Part shown: positions 17,399 to 26,347 of the stretch, in pieces
Layout of the letters: each line of letters opens with the position of its first letter
How positions within the stretch are numbered: the first letter of the stretch is position 1
Assembly: GCA_031417915.1 (NCBI GenBank)
Contig: JANOWN010000008.1
Span: forward strand, 23,934-87,933
Reading direction: 5' to 3'
From: Methylotenera_A sp031417915
GTDB taxonomy: Bacteria > Pseudomonadota > Gammaproteobacteria > Burkholderiales > Methylophilaceae
DNA length: 64,000 nucleotides
The notes under the pieces: generated by a model
What the model saw: the letters and a program-made list of their open reading frames with translations, nothing else
Databases searched by the model: none
Told to the model about the DNA's origin: nothing
Position numbers and translations under genes: made by a program

Positions 17399-19150
17399 AT
17401 GCCTATGATTCCAGAAAGTTTTATTCAAGAATTGCTCAACCGCGTTGACGTGGTCGATGTGATTGATAAATCTGTGCCGCTGAAAAAAGCCGGTGCGAAT
17501 TACTCTGCTTGCTGCCCGTTCCACAATGAAAAATCTCCTAGCTTTACCGTCAGTCCTACTAAGCAGTTTTACCATTGTTTTGGTTGCGGTGCGCATGGCA
17601 CAGCCATTGGCTTTTTGATGGAATATGCGGGCTTGAGCTTTATCGAAGCGATTCACGATTTAGCCAAGAATGTCGGTATGATAGTGCCCAAAGAAGATTC
17701 TACGCCGCAATCGCGCGAAGCTGATGCGCAAAATAAAACTATTAAACTAGGTTTGCAAGAAAGCCTGCAACAAGCCGCCAATTATTACAAAGCCGAGTTA
17801 AAAAAATCGGAACGCGCGATTGAGTATTTAAAAGGCCGTGGCTTAAGTGGCGTAATAGCCGCTAAATTTCAAATTGGCTACGCGCCAGCAGGCTGGCAGA
17901 ACTTGCAAAGCGTTTTTTCAAATTATGAAAATGAGGCTTTGCAAATAGCAGGTTTGGTGGTGGAAAACGAACAAGGCAAACGTTATGACCGTTTTCGCGA
18001 TCGTATTATGTTTCCGATTCACGACCCAAAAGGCCAAGTCATCGGCTTTGGCGGGCGCGTGATTGATAATGAAGACACGCCAAAATATTACAACTCGCCC
18101 GAAACACCATTATTTCAAAAAGGCCATGAGTTATATGGTTTGTTTGTCGCGCGTCGCGCTATTCGCGATGCTGGCCGCGCCTTGGTGGTAGAAGGTTACA
18201 TGGATGTGGTGGCGCTTGCGCAATACGGTATTGAATATGCAGTTGCAGCACTAGGCACAGCCACTACACCATTTCATATTACTAAACTCATGCGCCAAAC
18301 TGATGAAATTGTATTTTGTTTTGATGGCGATAACGCTGGCCGCACTGCTGCTTGGCGGGCGGCGATGAATGCGCTGCCAGCCTTAACCGATGGCCTAAAG
18401 CTACGTTTTTTGTTTCTGCCCAAAGAGCATGATCCTGATAGCTATGTTCGCGAATTTGGCAAAGAAAAGTTTGAGTTGGAAATGCAAAGCGCCATGCCGC
18501 TTTCGCAATATATCGTGCAGCATTTAAGTGAAGAAAACCCGCTAAGCGCACAAGAAGATAAAGTGAAATTTTTGAACGATGCCGAGCCGATTTTGCGGCA
18601 AATTGTCGCGCCGCGATTTTCGCTGATGTTGCGCAAACGCATTGCAGAATTGGCTGAAGTGACGGATGCAGAAATGCAAAGTTTGTTGAAATTGCCGGCG
18701 CCAAATAGAGCGCCAGTCAAGGCAACACAAAAGCAATCGCGCGCGCCACTTTCGATTAAAAAGCGTTTTGTGTTGATGTTGTTAATGCAGCCGAGTTTAG
18801 CTAAAACTGAACATTTAAATTTTGCACAAGGTTTTGGAGAGGAAAACATGCTCCTACAAGCCAGTATCCATGCGGCTCTCGAGCAACCTCAATCGAAGCC
18901 AGCAACTTTATTGCACACAATTGAATCGCAAGTTGACCCAAGGTTGCTGCATGAAATTCAGCGCGAACTGCAATTGTTAGACGAAAGTTTGGATTTTGCG
19001 CTTGAATTTGAGGGCGCGCGTACCCAACTTGTTGATATGACACAGCAAAAGCAGGATGGCGGCATGTTGGATGCGCTGAAAGAAAAGCCATTAAGCATGC
19101 TAACCGCCGAAGAGCGCGAAATGTTGAAAAAATTAACTGCCAAAAAATAA
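17399..19150 (+). CDS. dnaG: DNA primase DnaG
   Basis: Synthesises RNA primers for replication; 583 residues. Zinc ribbon with Cys39, His42, Cys60 and Cys63 (CCPFHNEKSPSF and FYHCFGCGAHG), catalytic core with FGGRVI and the TOPRIM motifs VVEGYMDVVAL and FDGDNAGR, and a C-terminal helicase-binding domain. Start at 17399 (MPMIPES) or two codons later, the latter closer to the usual MIPESFI. No strong Shine-Dalgarno and a terminator directly upstream imply low expression. Confidence 0.96.
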   Translation: MPMIPESFIQELLNRVDVVDVIDKSVPLKKAGANYSACCPFHNEKSPSFTVSPTKQFYHCFGCGAHGTAIGFLMEYAGLSFIEAIHDLAKNVGMIVPKEDSTPQSREADAQNKTIKLGLQESLQQAANYYKAELKKSERAIEYLKGRGLSGVIAAKFQIGYAPAGWQNLQSVFSNYENEALQIAGLVVENEQGKRYDRFRDRIMFPIHDPKGQVIGFGGRVIDNEDTPKYYNSPETPLFQKGHELYGLFVARRAIRDAGRALVVEGYMDVVALAQYGIEYAVAALGTATTPFHITKLMRQTDEIVFCFDGDNAGRTAAWRAAMNALPALTDGLKLRFLFLPKEHDPDSYVREFGKEKFELEMQSAMPLSQYIVQHLSEENPLSAQEDKVKFLNDAEPILRQIVAPRFSLMLRKRIAELAEVTDAEMQSLLKLPAPNRAPVKATQKQSRAPLSIKKRFVLMLLMQPSLAKTEHLNFAQGFGEENMLLQASIHAALEQPQSKPATLLHTIESQVDPRLLHEIQRELQLLDESLDFALEFEGARTQLVDMTQQKQDGGMLDALKEKPLSMLTAEEREMLKKLTAKK

Positions 19151-19210
19151 AACTTAAAATAAAATCAACGCTCTATCAAGCAGCTTGATTAAAAGTTAAG
19201 CAAATTTGCA

Positions 19211-19239
19211 TTAAAATTAGAGGTAATTTGAGGTATAAT
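19211..19239 (+). promoter_or_regulatory. Candidate promoter of rpoD
   Basis: TTAAAA (19211-19216), 17-base spacer and a perfect TATAAT (19234-19239) in the 146-base gap between dnaG and rpoD, 57 bases before the rpoD start. The -35 is weak; the -10 is consensus. Confidence 0.55.
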
Positions 19240-19296
19240 CGCGGGTTTCCGTAATTGCGCGATATTCAAAACAGAGCCTTATAGATAGGACGTGGC

Positions 19297-21243
19297 ATGG
19301 CCAGACCAAAATCAGATAAAACATTAGAAAAAGAGCGCTTAAAGCTCGCTGCAGAAGCGGCACTTGACCCAGCAGCGATGGCGATGGACGCAGAAGCGCG
19401 TCGCTCGCGCCTGAAAACGCTCATTATTTTGGGCAAAGAGCGCGGCTATTTAACTTACGCTGAGATTAACGATCACTTGCCAGATGATGTGCAAAACTCT
19501 GAGCAAATCGATGGCATTATCGGCATGATTAATGACATGGGCATTCAGGTGTACGAAGAAGCGCCCGATGCTGAAGTATTGCTGATGTCGGATGCTCCGC
19601 CACCTGTCACTGACGAAGACGCGGTAGAAGAAGCAGAAGCTGCACTGGCAACCGTAGATTCTGATTTCGGCCGCACCACCGACCCTGTGCGTATGTATAT
19701 GCGTGAAATGGGCACGGTAGATTTGCTTACGCGCGAAGGCGAAATTGAGATCGCCAAACGTATCGAAGATGGCCTGAAACATATGGTGCAAGCTATTGCC
19801 GCTTGCCCGACGACGATTACTCAACTGTTGAAAATGGTAGAACAAGTTGAAAAAGATGAAATTAGCGTGGATGATTTGGTCGATGGCTTAATTGATAGCG
19901 ATATTGGCTTGGAAGATGCGATTGCAGCTGAAGCGGCCGAGGAAGAAGAAGTAGAAGCTGAAGAAGACGAAGATGACGACGAAGATGGCGCAAAAGCTGC
20001 GGCCATTTCTGCCGAGGCGCTGGCTAAATTAAAAGAAGAAGTATTGAAGCGTTTTGCGGTGATTCGCAAGGCGAATACGGCGATGAATGTGATTCGCGAA
20101 AACCAAGGCTCGCAAGATGCGAGCTATAAAAAGCTGCATGAAACTGTGTTGGAGGAGCTTACCGCGTTTCGATTCTCGGCCAAACAAGTAGAAGCTTTGT
20201 GCGAGCAAGTGCGTATTTTGGTAGAAGAAGTGCGTAGCCACGAGCGCAAAGTGATGGATTTTTGTGTGGACAAATCGGGCATGCCACGCACGCATTTTAT
20301 TAAGAGCTTTCCTGGTAACGAAATTAATTTAAGCTGGCTTGATGGCGAATTGCGCCTAGAGAAGCCTTATATCGAGCGCTTGGTGCGCTACAAACATTCT
20401 ATTGTAGATCAACAAGATAGGTTGATAGCGTTAGAAGTTAAAGTCGGCATTCCGATTAAAGAGCTGAAAGAAATCAACAAGCAAATGACCACGGGCGAGG
20501 CGCGTGCGCGTCGTGCCAAGCGTGAGATGATTGAAGCGAACTTGCGATTGGTGATTTCGATTGCTAAAAAATACACTAATCGCGGCCTGCAATTTTTAGA
20601 TTTAATTCAAGAAGGCAATATTGGCCTGATGAAAGCCGTGGATAAATTTGAATATCGCCGTGGCTACAAGTTTTCGACTTATGCTACTTGGTGGATTCGC
20701 CAAGCGATTACGCGCTCAATCGCCGACCAAGCGCGCACCATTCGCATCCCCGTGCATATGATAGAGACGATTAATAAAATGAATCGTATTTCACGTCAAA
20801 TTTTGCAAGAGACAGGCATCGAGCCAGACCCAGCAACGCTGGCAGAGAAGATGGAAATGCCAGAAGATAAGATTCGCAAAATCTTAAAAATTAGCAAAGA
20901 ACCAATCTCAATGGAAACGCCGATTGGTGATGATGAAGATTCGCATTTGGGCGATTTTATTGAAGATAATACAACGCTGGCACCGATGGAAGCGGCTGTT
21001 TATGCCAGCTTGCGGGATGCCACCAGCGAAGTGCTTGAATCACTCACTCCGCGCGAAGCTAAGGTGCTACGTATGCGTTTTGGTATTGAAATGAACACTG
21101 ACCATACGCTGGAAGAAGTGGGCAAACAGTTTGATGTGACGCGTGAGCGTATTCGCCAAATTGAGGCAAAAGCGCTACGTAAACTGCGCCATCCAACGCG
21201 CTCAGAGAGACTACGTAGCTTCTTGGAAACTGGTCAAGACTAG
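19297..21243 (+). CDS. rpoD: RNA polymerase primary sigma factor RpoD
   Basis: Housekeeping sigma-70, 648 residues. Region 1.1 about 35-100 (LITLGKE-like ILGKERGYLTYAEINDHLP), region 1.2 DPVRMYMREMGTVDLLTREGE, a non-conserved acidic insert near 205-232 (Glu/Asp run), regions 2.1-2.4 around KFEYRRGYKFSTYATWWIRQ, region 3 and region 4 helix-turn-helix VTRERIRQIEAKALRKLR near the end. Last member of rpsU-dnaG-rpoD, with its own probable promoter. Confidence 0.97.
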   Translation: MARPKSDKTLEKERLKLAAEAALDPAAMAMDAEARRSRLKTLIILGKERGYLTYAEINDHLPDDVQNSEQIDGIIGMINDMGIQVYEEAPDAEVLLMSDAPPPVTDEDAVEEAEAALATVDSDFGRTTDPVRMYMREMGTVDLLTREGEIEIAKRIEDGLKHMVQAIAACPTTITQLLKMVEQVEKDEISVDDLVDGLIDSDIGLEDAIAAEAAEEEEVEAEEDEDDDEDGAKAAAISAEALAKLKEEVLKRFAVIRKANTAMNVIRENQGSQDASYKKLHETVLEELTAFRFSAKQVEALCEQVRILVEEVRSHERKVMDFCVDKSGMPRTHFIKSFPGNEINLSWLDGELRLEKPYIERLVRYKHSIVDQQDRLIALEVKVGIPIKELKEINKQMTTGEARARRAKREMIEANLRLVISIAKKYTNRGLQFLDLIQEGNIGLMKAVDKFEYRRGYKFSTYATWWIRQAITRSIADQARTIRIPVHMIETINKMNRISRQILQETGIEPDPATLAEKMEMPEDKIRKILKISKEPISMETPIGDDEDSHLGDFIEDNTTLAPMEAAVYASLRDATSEVLESLTPREAKVLRMRFGIEMNTDHTLEEVGKQFDVTRERIRQIEAKALRKLRHPTRSERLRSFLETGQD

Positions 21244-21324
21244 AAAAGTTTACTGTTTTATTTTTAGCCAAAGCTGACAAGAAAAAAGAGCGAAGACAGT
21301 ACATTTGGGTATGACAAGCGAAGT

Positions 21325-21351
21325 TTGACATAGTCAGGTTTGAGATAAAAT
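21325..21351 (+). promoter_or_regulatory. Candidate tRNA-Ile2 promoter
   Basis: Consensus TTGACA (21325-21330) and TAAAAT (21346-21351) with a short 15-base spacer, 24 bases before the tRNA. The suboptimal spacing keeps confidence moderate. Confidence 0.5.
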
Positions 21352-21374
21352 AGAACACTAGAAAAAAGTTTTCG

Positions 21375-21453
<79 letters not shown>

Positions 21454-21459
21454 ATACGC

Positions 21460-21495
21460 AAGCGGCTTACAGCGATGTAAGCCGCTTTTTATTTT
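21460..21495 (+). terminator. Terminator of tRNA-Ile2
   Basis: Perfect 11-base-pair stem AAGCGGCTTAC/GTAAGCCGCTT with loop AGCGAT, then TTTATTTT, starting seven bases after the CCA end. Confidence 0.92.
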
Positions 21496-21507
21496 CCAAG
21501 CTTTCCG

Positions 21508-21535
21508 ATAATATTAGACAGTTGTCTAATATTAT
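21508..21535. repeat. 13-bp inverted repeat beside tRNA-Ile2
   Basis: Arms ATAATATTAGACA and TGTCTAATATTAT separated by two bases (GT). It lies between the tRNA terminator and the 3' end of the integrase gene; a second perfect palindrome TTGGCACTTAAGTGCCAA (21555-21572) contains the integrase stop codon. They may be recombinase/excisionase or repressor sites, or part of a terminator for the integrase; position is the only evidence. Confidence 0.6.
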
Positions 21536-21561
21536 TAGCTCAATTAAGTCAATTTTGGCAC

Positions 21562-22650
21562 TTAAGTGCCAATTTTTCTAGTATTTGACATCACAGGTTT
21601 ATTGAGTCTAGCCTTGATGTAAATCTCAGTAGTAGTAACTGAGTCATGTCCAGCGAGTGCCTGAATATACTCTAATGCAATACCGCTTTGATACATGTCA
21701 GTTGCACCCTTCCCTTTAAGATCATAAATTCCAAATGGTTTAGGTTTGACGCCTGTATTAGCTTCCATTATTTTACGATATTTGTTTAATGCAGCTGCAA
21801 AGACAGAATTAAAACCATCTGATGTGTAGGGCTTACCTTCTCGACTTAGAATAAAAAATCTATTTTGTGTTTTAGTAGTTGATTGAGCATTTGAGTTTTC
21901 AGAAGTTTGTGTGCCATAAAGTGCCTGCCTAATATCTTCTGACATAATAATTTCTACAGTCGCTCCAGTTTTACTTTGGAGAACACTTAACACCTGAATG
22001 TTATGACCCTCAATAATGCGTTCCACAACATTTGTTGAATTTAATCTAAGTAAATCACAAGGTCTTTGCAGTGTTCTGTAGACTAAAGTCATCATACACT
22101 TTACATTTTTACTGGCTAAATTGAATACTGCCATATATTCTGCATCATCAATTAATCGAATGCGTTTAGTTTCAGGGTTGCGTCTCACACCTCTGCATGG
22201 GTTATTTAGAACAGTACAACCCCAAGCTGGGTGTCGCATAGCCCACGTATACATATGAGAAAGTAGCGACTTTTCACGATTTGCGCGTATTGAACGGGTT
22301 TGTCGGTTTTCTTCAAGGTATGCACCAACATGTCTAGCCTGTACATCCTGTGGACGCATTTTCCCAAAGAATGCTTTTAAATATTGAGCTTCTTTTAAAT
22401 TGTCTTTGAACGTACGTTTTGCTTTGGCAGTTGCAGCATAAAGGCTTAAATATTCATCCAATAATGCTGAGATAGTGCCCAAATCTTCATTTGGCTGCTC
22501 AAGATGTGCCCATGCCACACGCATTTCACGTTCTTGACCTGCAGTAGCTAATCGTTGCCACTTTCCATTTGGATGTACAAAATAGTATGCTCCATGCTTC
22601 AAATATACGCGTGGTGGCAAATCTTTTCTAGCTTTCCTAGATCTGCCCAT
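21562..22650 (-). CDS. Phage-type tyrosine integrase
   Basis: Tyrosine recombinase of 362 residues ending 109 bases from tRNA-Ile2, the usual place for an island integrase. Arm-binding N-terminus (RVYLKHGAYYFVHPNGKW), core-binding domain, and catalytic domain with first Arg in TLQRPCDLLRL, then YDLKGKGATD where HxxR is expected, then AGHDSVTTTEIYIK with the Tyr. Replacement of the second Arg by Lys and the His by Tyr is unusual and may lower activity. Overlaps the upstream DUF4224 gene by 14 bases. Confidence 0.85.
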   Translation of the reverse strand: MGRSRKARKDLPPRVYLKHGAYYFVHPNGKWQRLATAGQEREMRVAWAHLEQPNEDLGTISALLDEYLSLYAATAKAKRTFKDNLKEAQYLKAFFGKMRPQDVQARHVGAYLEENRQTRSIRANREKSLLSHMYTWAMRHPAWGCTVLNNPCRGVRRNPETKRIRLIDDAEYMAVFNLASKNVKCMMTLVYRTLQRPCDLLRLNSTNVVERIIEGHNIQVLSVLQSKTGATVEIIMSEDIRQALYGTQTSENSNAQSTTKTQNRFFILSREGKPYTSDGFNSVFAAALNKYRKIMEANTGVKPKPFGIYDLKGKGATDMYQSGIALEYIQALAGHDSVTTTEIYIKARLNKPVMSNTRKIGT

Positions 22651-22921
22651 TAGCGCTCACTTTTTTGATTTTATTGCGAAGACTCTTAAAGTTTGGTTCG
22701 GTTTCGAAAGTTGGTTTATCAGGCTGATTTAATGCAATCACATTGTTTGTTGACGCTAAAAGGCGGCGCCTTTCTTCTATCTGTATGTAAGTGATGCGGG
22801 GTATGCCGCGCGCATTAGTCTCAACGTAATAGCCCTTGTTGCTAAGCCAGCTTGATTGTTTACTAGCAAGCTTATAGCCTGTTAATTCTTGCAATTCATT
22901 ATTCGTTAGAAACAAACCCAT
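22637..22921 (-). CDS. DUF4224 domain protein
   Basis: Small protein of 94 residues; the first half (FLTNNELQELTGYKLASKQSSWL) matches the DUF4224 pattern, which I know from prophages and integrative elements directly upstream of the integrase, exactly this arrangement. Probably a small DNA-binding or excisionase-like partner; the function is not established. It overlaps the integrase start, implying translational coupling. Confidence 0.7.
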   Translation of the reverse strand: MGLFLTNNELQELTGYKLASKQSSWLSNKGYYVETNARGIPRITYIQIEERRRLLASTNNVIALNQPDKPTFETEPNFKSLRNKIKKVSANGQI

Positions 22922-23055
22922 TCCTTAAAAGTTATTCTTACTAACAGAATACATATTTAAAAAATTTGTCAAATTTAAGCAAATATTTTGCGTACTTATT
23001 TGGGTCAGTTTGTTTAAAAATATAGTTAATCCATTGGGGTATTGCATAAAAATAC

Positions 23056-24024
23056 CTATTTTTTCTTTTTGCCGAAATATGTATTTGTGATAGCAGTTCT
23101 AGTGTGACCAAGCTCGCCTGAAATCTCTTTTCTGGCCTGAAGCTCATTATCGGCGTCAGAGCAGGACAATGACTTTTTTATAGGCGCGTCGTGACCTGTG
23201 ATTTTTTTAATGCGGTTTTGCGCATATTCGCTTCTAAGACCATGCCCTGTAACCCCTAGTCCCATTTTTGTAATCTGGAGTTTAGTCATGACATAGTCGA
23301 AGCGTCGAAGAGCCTGCTTCAAGCTCCTGTTGTGACTTGCAAGAGATTGGCTTGGAGTTACCAACGCTCTTGCTCGGCTTAAAAGCTCTTTTTGGGATTC
23401 CATCAAGACGGGAACTTTGCGTTCACGCCCCCCTTTCGCCCCACGTGAGATTTGCACTAATAACCCCTCATCCGAAGTATGAGGAGTGAACATAACTGCC
23501 TCCTTCCTACGGAAGCCAAATGCCCGCATGAATTCCACCGCAATCGCCACACAAGTATCCATGGCTCTTATTTTTGTTAAAACTTCATCAAAGTCAACGC
23601 TATTCCCACTCCAGCTTTTATCTACTTTTGTGATGTAATCGCGCTTAACCAAAGCTGGGTCACTGAAGTAGCATTCAGTTTTGCGGACCATGCCAGCTTT
23701 GCCAAGCCAAATATTTGCAAATACTCGAATAACACTTAGTCTGGTTTGAATAGTGGAGGCGCCAAGGTTTTGCTTTTCCCACAATTCTGCCAATGCAACG
23801 ACATGTCTTTCTTTGAATTTTGTAGCATCTTCAAGTTCTGGGAAGCGTTTTAATAGAAACTTAAAAACTTGTTTTAAAATCCGCCTGCGAGCTTGGCGGG
23901 TCGAGCTACTGGCAACCGAGCCGTTCGCACGAACTCCGTTATACTTTTTTAAAATGTCATGTAGAGACACTCCAAGTCCGCTACTTAATCCTTTGCCAAA
24001 ACCGCTGTTGTTTTTATTTGCCAT
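23056..24024 (-). CDS. Second tyrosine recombinase (phage integrase_N/Integrase_1-like)
   Basis: Protein of 322 residues with a separate SAM-like N-terminal part (about 45-115) and a recombinase core: AFGFRRKEAVMF (first Arg), HGLRSEYAQNRI (HxxR intact), GELGHTRTAITNTYFG (GH and Tyr) followed by a Lys-rich end. It is unrelated in detail to the integrase at 21562 and keeps all catalytic residues, so it may be the functional one. Probably another island or nested element gene. Confidence 0.8.
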   Translation of the reverse strand: MANKNNSGFGKGLSSGLGVSLHDILKKYNGVRANGSVASSSTRQARRRILKQVFKFLLKRFPELEDATKFKERHVVALAELWEKQNLGASTIQTRLSVIRVFANIWLGKAGMVRKTECYFSDPALVKRDYITKVDKSWSGNSVDFDEVLTKIRAMDTCVAIAVEFMRAFGFRRKEAVMFTPHTSDEGLLVQISRGAKGGRERKVPVLMESQKELLSRARALVTPSQSLASHNRSLKQALRRFDYVMTKLQITKMGLGVTGHGLRSEYAQNRIKKITGHDAPIKKSLSCSDADNELQARKEISGELGHTRTAITNTYFGKKKK

Positions 24025-24054
24025 TTACATATACCTTAAAATATAGTTAAAAAA

Positions 24055-24348
24055 TTAGAATGCAAATTTAGAAAGCAAGCTTTCTTGGCCATACTTAAAA
24101 ATATAATCACTGGCTAAATCCATTGTTTCCAACATGATATTTACCCCTTTATAATTAAAAGAATGGATTTTCGAATTAACGTCATCCACAGTTGCTATTG
24201 CCCAATAGCTAAAACCCTTTTGCTGTTTAGGTCTGCGTCCCACCTGCCACCAGTGGGAATCTAATTTCGACAGGCGTCTAAAGTCAGTAAAATTACCAAA
24301 TTTAAGCTGTGATATTTCACATTGCCAAAAACCAGCTTTTTGCGTCAC
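24055..24348 (-). CDS. Hypothetical protein (island)
   Basis: Unrecognised protein of about 97 residues, aromatic-rich (FWQCEISQLKFGNFTDFRR, HWWQVGRRPKQQKGFSYWA), no signal peptide or membrane segment. GTG 24348 has AGGA six bases upstream; a TTG one codon earlier is the alternative. Same strand as the recombinases and 30 bases before the second one. Confidence 0.45.
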   Translation of the reverse strand: MTQKAGFWQCEISQLKFGNFTDFRRLSKLDSHWWQVGRRPKQQKGFSYWAIATVDDVNSKIHSFNYKGVNIMLETMDLASDYIFKYGQESLLSKFAF

Positions 24349-24351
24349 CAA

Positions 24352-24823
24352 AATTCCTGGCTCAGCTTATGCGCCCAAAGACGCTTTTTGATATGCTTGT
24401 CCCTTGGGGCAAACAAAACGTTGAATCATTTACAACGTGATTAGGACTTTAATTCATTCCCTACCATTGAGTGAGTAAACATAGAGTACTAAAACGACCT
24501 ATATCTGATTTAGTTGTGATTGCAGAAACAAGAATTTAACGGTGCTGAGTCAGTTAAAAAAGCTAAGCGAAAAATTCATTCACTCGCCGTTTTTTTTCGT
24601 CGCATCTTGCACAGGCAATAGATATAAGGTTTACAGCGCATAATTTCGCGCCTCTCTTTTCGTTAATGTTGTAAATAATTGGAAATGAAACTTGAATAGT
24701 GTGTATCAGAAATGAAAGTGCCTACCATTTTTTTGGTAGGCACTAAGGGCGAGGTGAAGCATGCAATCTAAAGTTTGATTTGGCCTTACTGACTGTTAAG
24801 ACTTTCTACAGCTTGGAGTTGGT
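24352..24823. other. Gene-free stretch with one perfect hairpin
   Basis: About 470 bases without a convincing coding region. The only structure is a perfect 10-bp inverted repeat at 24717-24744 (AGTGCCTACC/GGTAGGCACT, loop ATTTTTTT), about 80 bases past the stop of the minus-strand gene at 24824 and followed on that strand by TTTCATTTC, so probably its terminator. The rest is AT-rich with no evident promoter or repeat. Confidence 0.5.
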
Positions 24824-25174
24824 CTAGCTTTTGCCTACCTCTCCTGTCCTGTACAAGACCATATTGCACTGATTACATTTATGAAATCTTTTAGTATCCG
24901 CATTGGATTCATAGCCATATTGCTTGATGTTGCGAGAATTGCAGTGATAGCACTTGGTGCCATCTTTAGTTTTGCACTCAGCGTAGGACTCCCAGTATTG
25001 TTCTATTGTTGCCCATGCCAACCACTTTTGCTCTATTTTGCGAGCGGTATGCCAGTCAATAATTGGCATTAAAACGATGAGGTAGATGGGTAATATCGTT
25101 ACCAGAAAAAATAGAAAGCCAAAAGCCGCCCACTGAATTAATTTGAAAATGCCTATAACAATAATATCAGTCAT
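24824..25174 (-). CDS. Membrane protein with C-terminal zinc ribbon (hypothetical)
   Basis: About 116 residues: hydrophobic N-terminal segment (ALF-rich AAFGFLFFLVTILPIYLIVL) then a soluble part with CYHCNSRNIKQYGYES and KCNQC, a four-Cys zinc-ribbon spacing. The start at 25174 is eight bases after AGGGG; ATG 25180 is also possible. Function unknown. It follows the next small gene closely (about 13 bases), so the two are probably one operon. Confidence 0.6.
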   Translation of the reverse strand: MTDIIVIGIFKLIQWAAFGFLFFLVTILPIYLIVLMPIIDWHTARKIEQKWLAWATIEQYWESYAECKTKDGTKCYHCNSRNIKQYGYESNADTKRFHKCNQCNMVLYRTGEVGKS

Positions 25175-25186
25175 ATTCATATCCCC

Positions 25187-25450
25187 TTAGGCCAAAATAA
25201 ATAAAGTCACTACGACATACCACCAATACTTTTGCCGCCTAGCCATCTTCTTGAAATCAATGTCAGCCCGCCCATAGCGCGCCTCACGACTAAAAAATTC
25301 CATTAAGATTTCTTGGTCTGGGATTTCTGGAAATCTTTGTTCAAATCTTAGCCAGACCTTCTCACAGCCATTACCTTTGCCGCGTAGCATCGCGGGGATG
25401 CTTCTTGGGTCTGATATTGCAAAATCCACCATACATAAATTCTCTTTCAT
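25187..25450 (-). CDS. Hypothetical tail-anchored protein
   Basis: 87 residues; charged soluble part (EKVWLRFEQRFPEIPDQEIL) and a C-terminal hydrophobic tail (YWWYVVVTLFILA), suggesting tail anchoring in the inner membrane. AGGA six bases before the ATG supports translation. I do not recognise the family. Operonic with the zinc-ribbon protein. Confidence 0.55.
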   Translation of the reverse strand: MKENLCMVDFAISDPRSIPAMLRGKGNGCEKVWLRFEQRFPEIPDQEILMEFFSREARYGRADIDFKKMARRQKYWWYVVVTLFILA

Positions 25451-25605
25451 TACTCATCCTTTTTAAAAAGTAAACTTTTGTCTTTCTAAATTCTAATTAG
25501 CATAAAAAAGTTTTTGCGCAACTTTAGCTATTTTTTTACGAACATAAAAATGGCTGGTCTACACCAGCCATCTTGTTATTGCATGTCCTGCTATGACGCT
25601 CAGCG

Positions 25606-25926
25606 CTACAGTATTTTATTGACGCCCAGTTTCACAAATAGCATGAAGTAGGTGAGCGGCCATGCTAAAAATAGTTTTAGCTTCTCTGATGTCACATTGG
25701 CCAGCGTGTTATACATCGGATGCCACTCAATGAGTTTGGGCAGTATCGCTTTATTTAAATAAAACCCAGCAGCTAAATAGAAAAAGAACGCCAGCCCACC
25801 AAACACATCGACATAATTAGCGATCACCACCATCAATATAAATATGCCTAAACAGCCAGCCCAATGCATGAATGCTGTTCTTAAGCGCATTGTTTCACCT
25901 ACTTGCCCTTGTTCAATTTGATCCAT
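25606..25926 (-). CDS. Small membrane protein (hypothetical)
   Basis: 106 residues with three hydrophobic stretches (WAGCLGIFILMVVIANYV, GGLAFFFYLAAGFYL, FLAWPLTYFMLFV). ATG 25926 has AGGGG upstream. No recognised family. Divergent from the XRE regulator across a 140-base gap. Confidence 0.55.
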   Translation of the reverse strand: MDQIEQGQVGETMRLRTAFMHWAGCLGIFILMVVIANYVDVFGGLAFFFYLAAGFYLNKAILPKLIEWHPMYNTLANVTSEKLKLFLAWPLTYFMLFVKLGVNKIL

Positions 25927-25952
25927 CACTACCCCTTATTAATTAATAAATT

Positions 25953-25997
25953 TTATCTGTTATAAAACGTACCACTTATCTGTAACGCAGCAGATAA
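25953..25997. promoter_or_regulatory. TTATCTG repeats in the divergent XRE/membrane-protein gap
   Basis: TTATCTG at 25953-25959 and 25976-25982 and its inverse CAGATAA at 25991-25997. Three half-site-like copies in 45 bases between divergent genes are compatible with an operator for the adjacent XRE regulator; no other support. Confidence 0.35.
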
Positions 25998-26041
25998 ATG
26001 AATAGTATACATTGTAGTTATATATTGTGCATTTTGAATAA

Positions 26042-26069
26042 ATAGAGCTTCTTATCAAGGAAGCTCTAT
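26042..26069 (+). promoter_or_regulatory. Inverted repeat overlapping the XRE start and Shine-Dalgarno
   Basis: Perfect 10-bp arms ATAGAGCTTC/GAAGCTCTAT with an 8-base loop. The right arm holds the ribosome binding sequence (AAGGAAG begins in the loop) and the first two bases of the ATG at 26068. It could be an autoregulatory operator or an mRNA hairpin that hides the start site. Confidence 0.65.
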
Positions 26070-26340
26070 GAACCTAAAACAAGGATTTGCCAAAGCTTTG
26101 CGTAAAGCCAGAAAAGCCAAAGGATTGTCGCAAGAAGACTTCTCAGATGTATCCAGTAGGACTTACGTGAGCACGTTGGAAAGAGGTTTATATACACCCA
26201 CCTTAGAAAAGGTAGAGGCCTTGGCCAAGACGATAGGGGTGCATCCGCTGACATTGGTCGCAATGGCCTGTCTGGAAGCTGATCATAAAATTGATTTAGA
26301 TAAGCTGATTGCCGTATTACGGCAGGAAATTCAAGAATAG
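26068..26340 (+). CDS. XRE-family helix-turn-helix regulator
   Basis: 90-residue Cro/C1-type DNA-binding protein: FAKALRKARKAKGLSQEDFSD, then SRTYVSTLERGLYTPTLEKVEALAKTIGVHP gives the five-helix HTH in residues 5-62, with a short charged C-terminal tail. Probably controls island genes. The start codon lies inside an inverted repeat. Convergent with the small gene at 26348. Confidence 0.88.
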   Translation: MNLKQGFAKALRKARKAKGLSQEDFSDVSSRTYVSTLERGLYTPTLEKVEALAKTIGVHPLTLVAMACLEADHKIDLDKLIAVLRQEIQE

Positions 26341-26347
26341 CTGTTTG

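Noticed and set aside
18288..18849. Overlapping minus-strand frames within dnaG
   Set aside because: Antisense to a well-conserved gene, with several mutually overlapping candidates and no family resemblance.
22941..23147. 68-codon minus-strand frame between the two recombinase genes
   Set aside because: It overlaps the end of the second recombinase in another frame and has no start signal.
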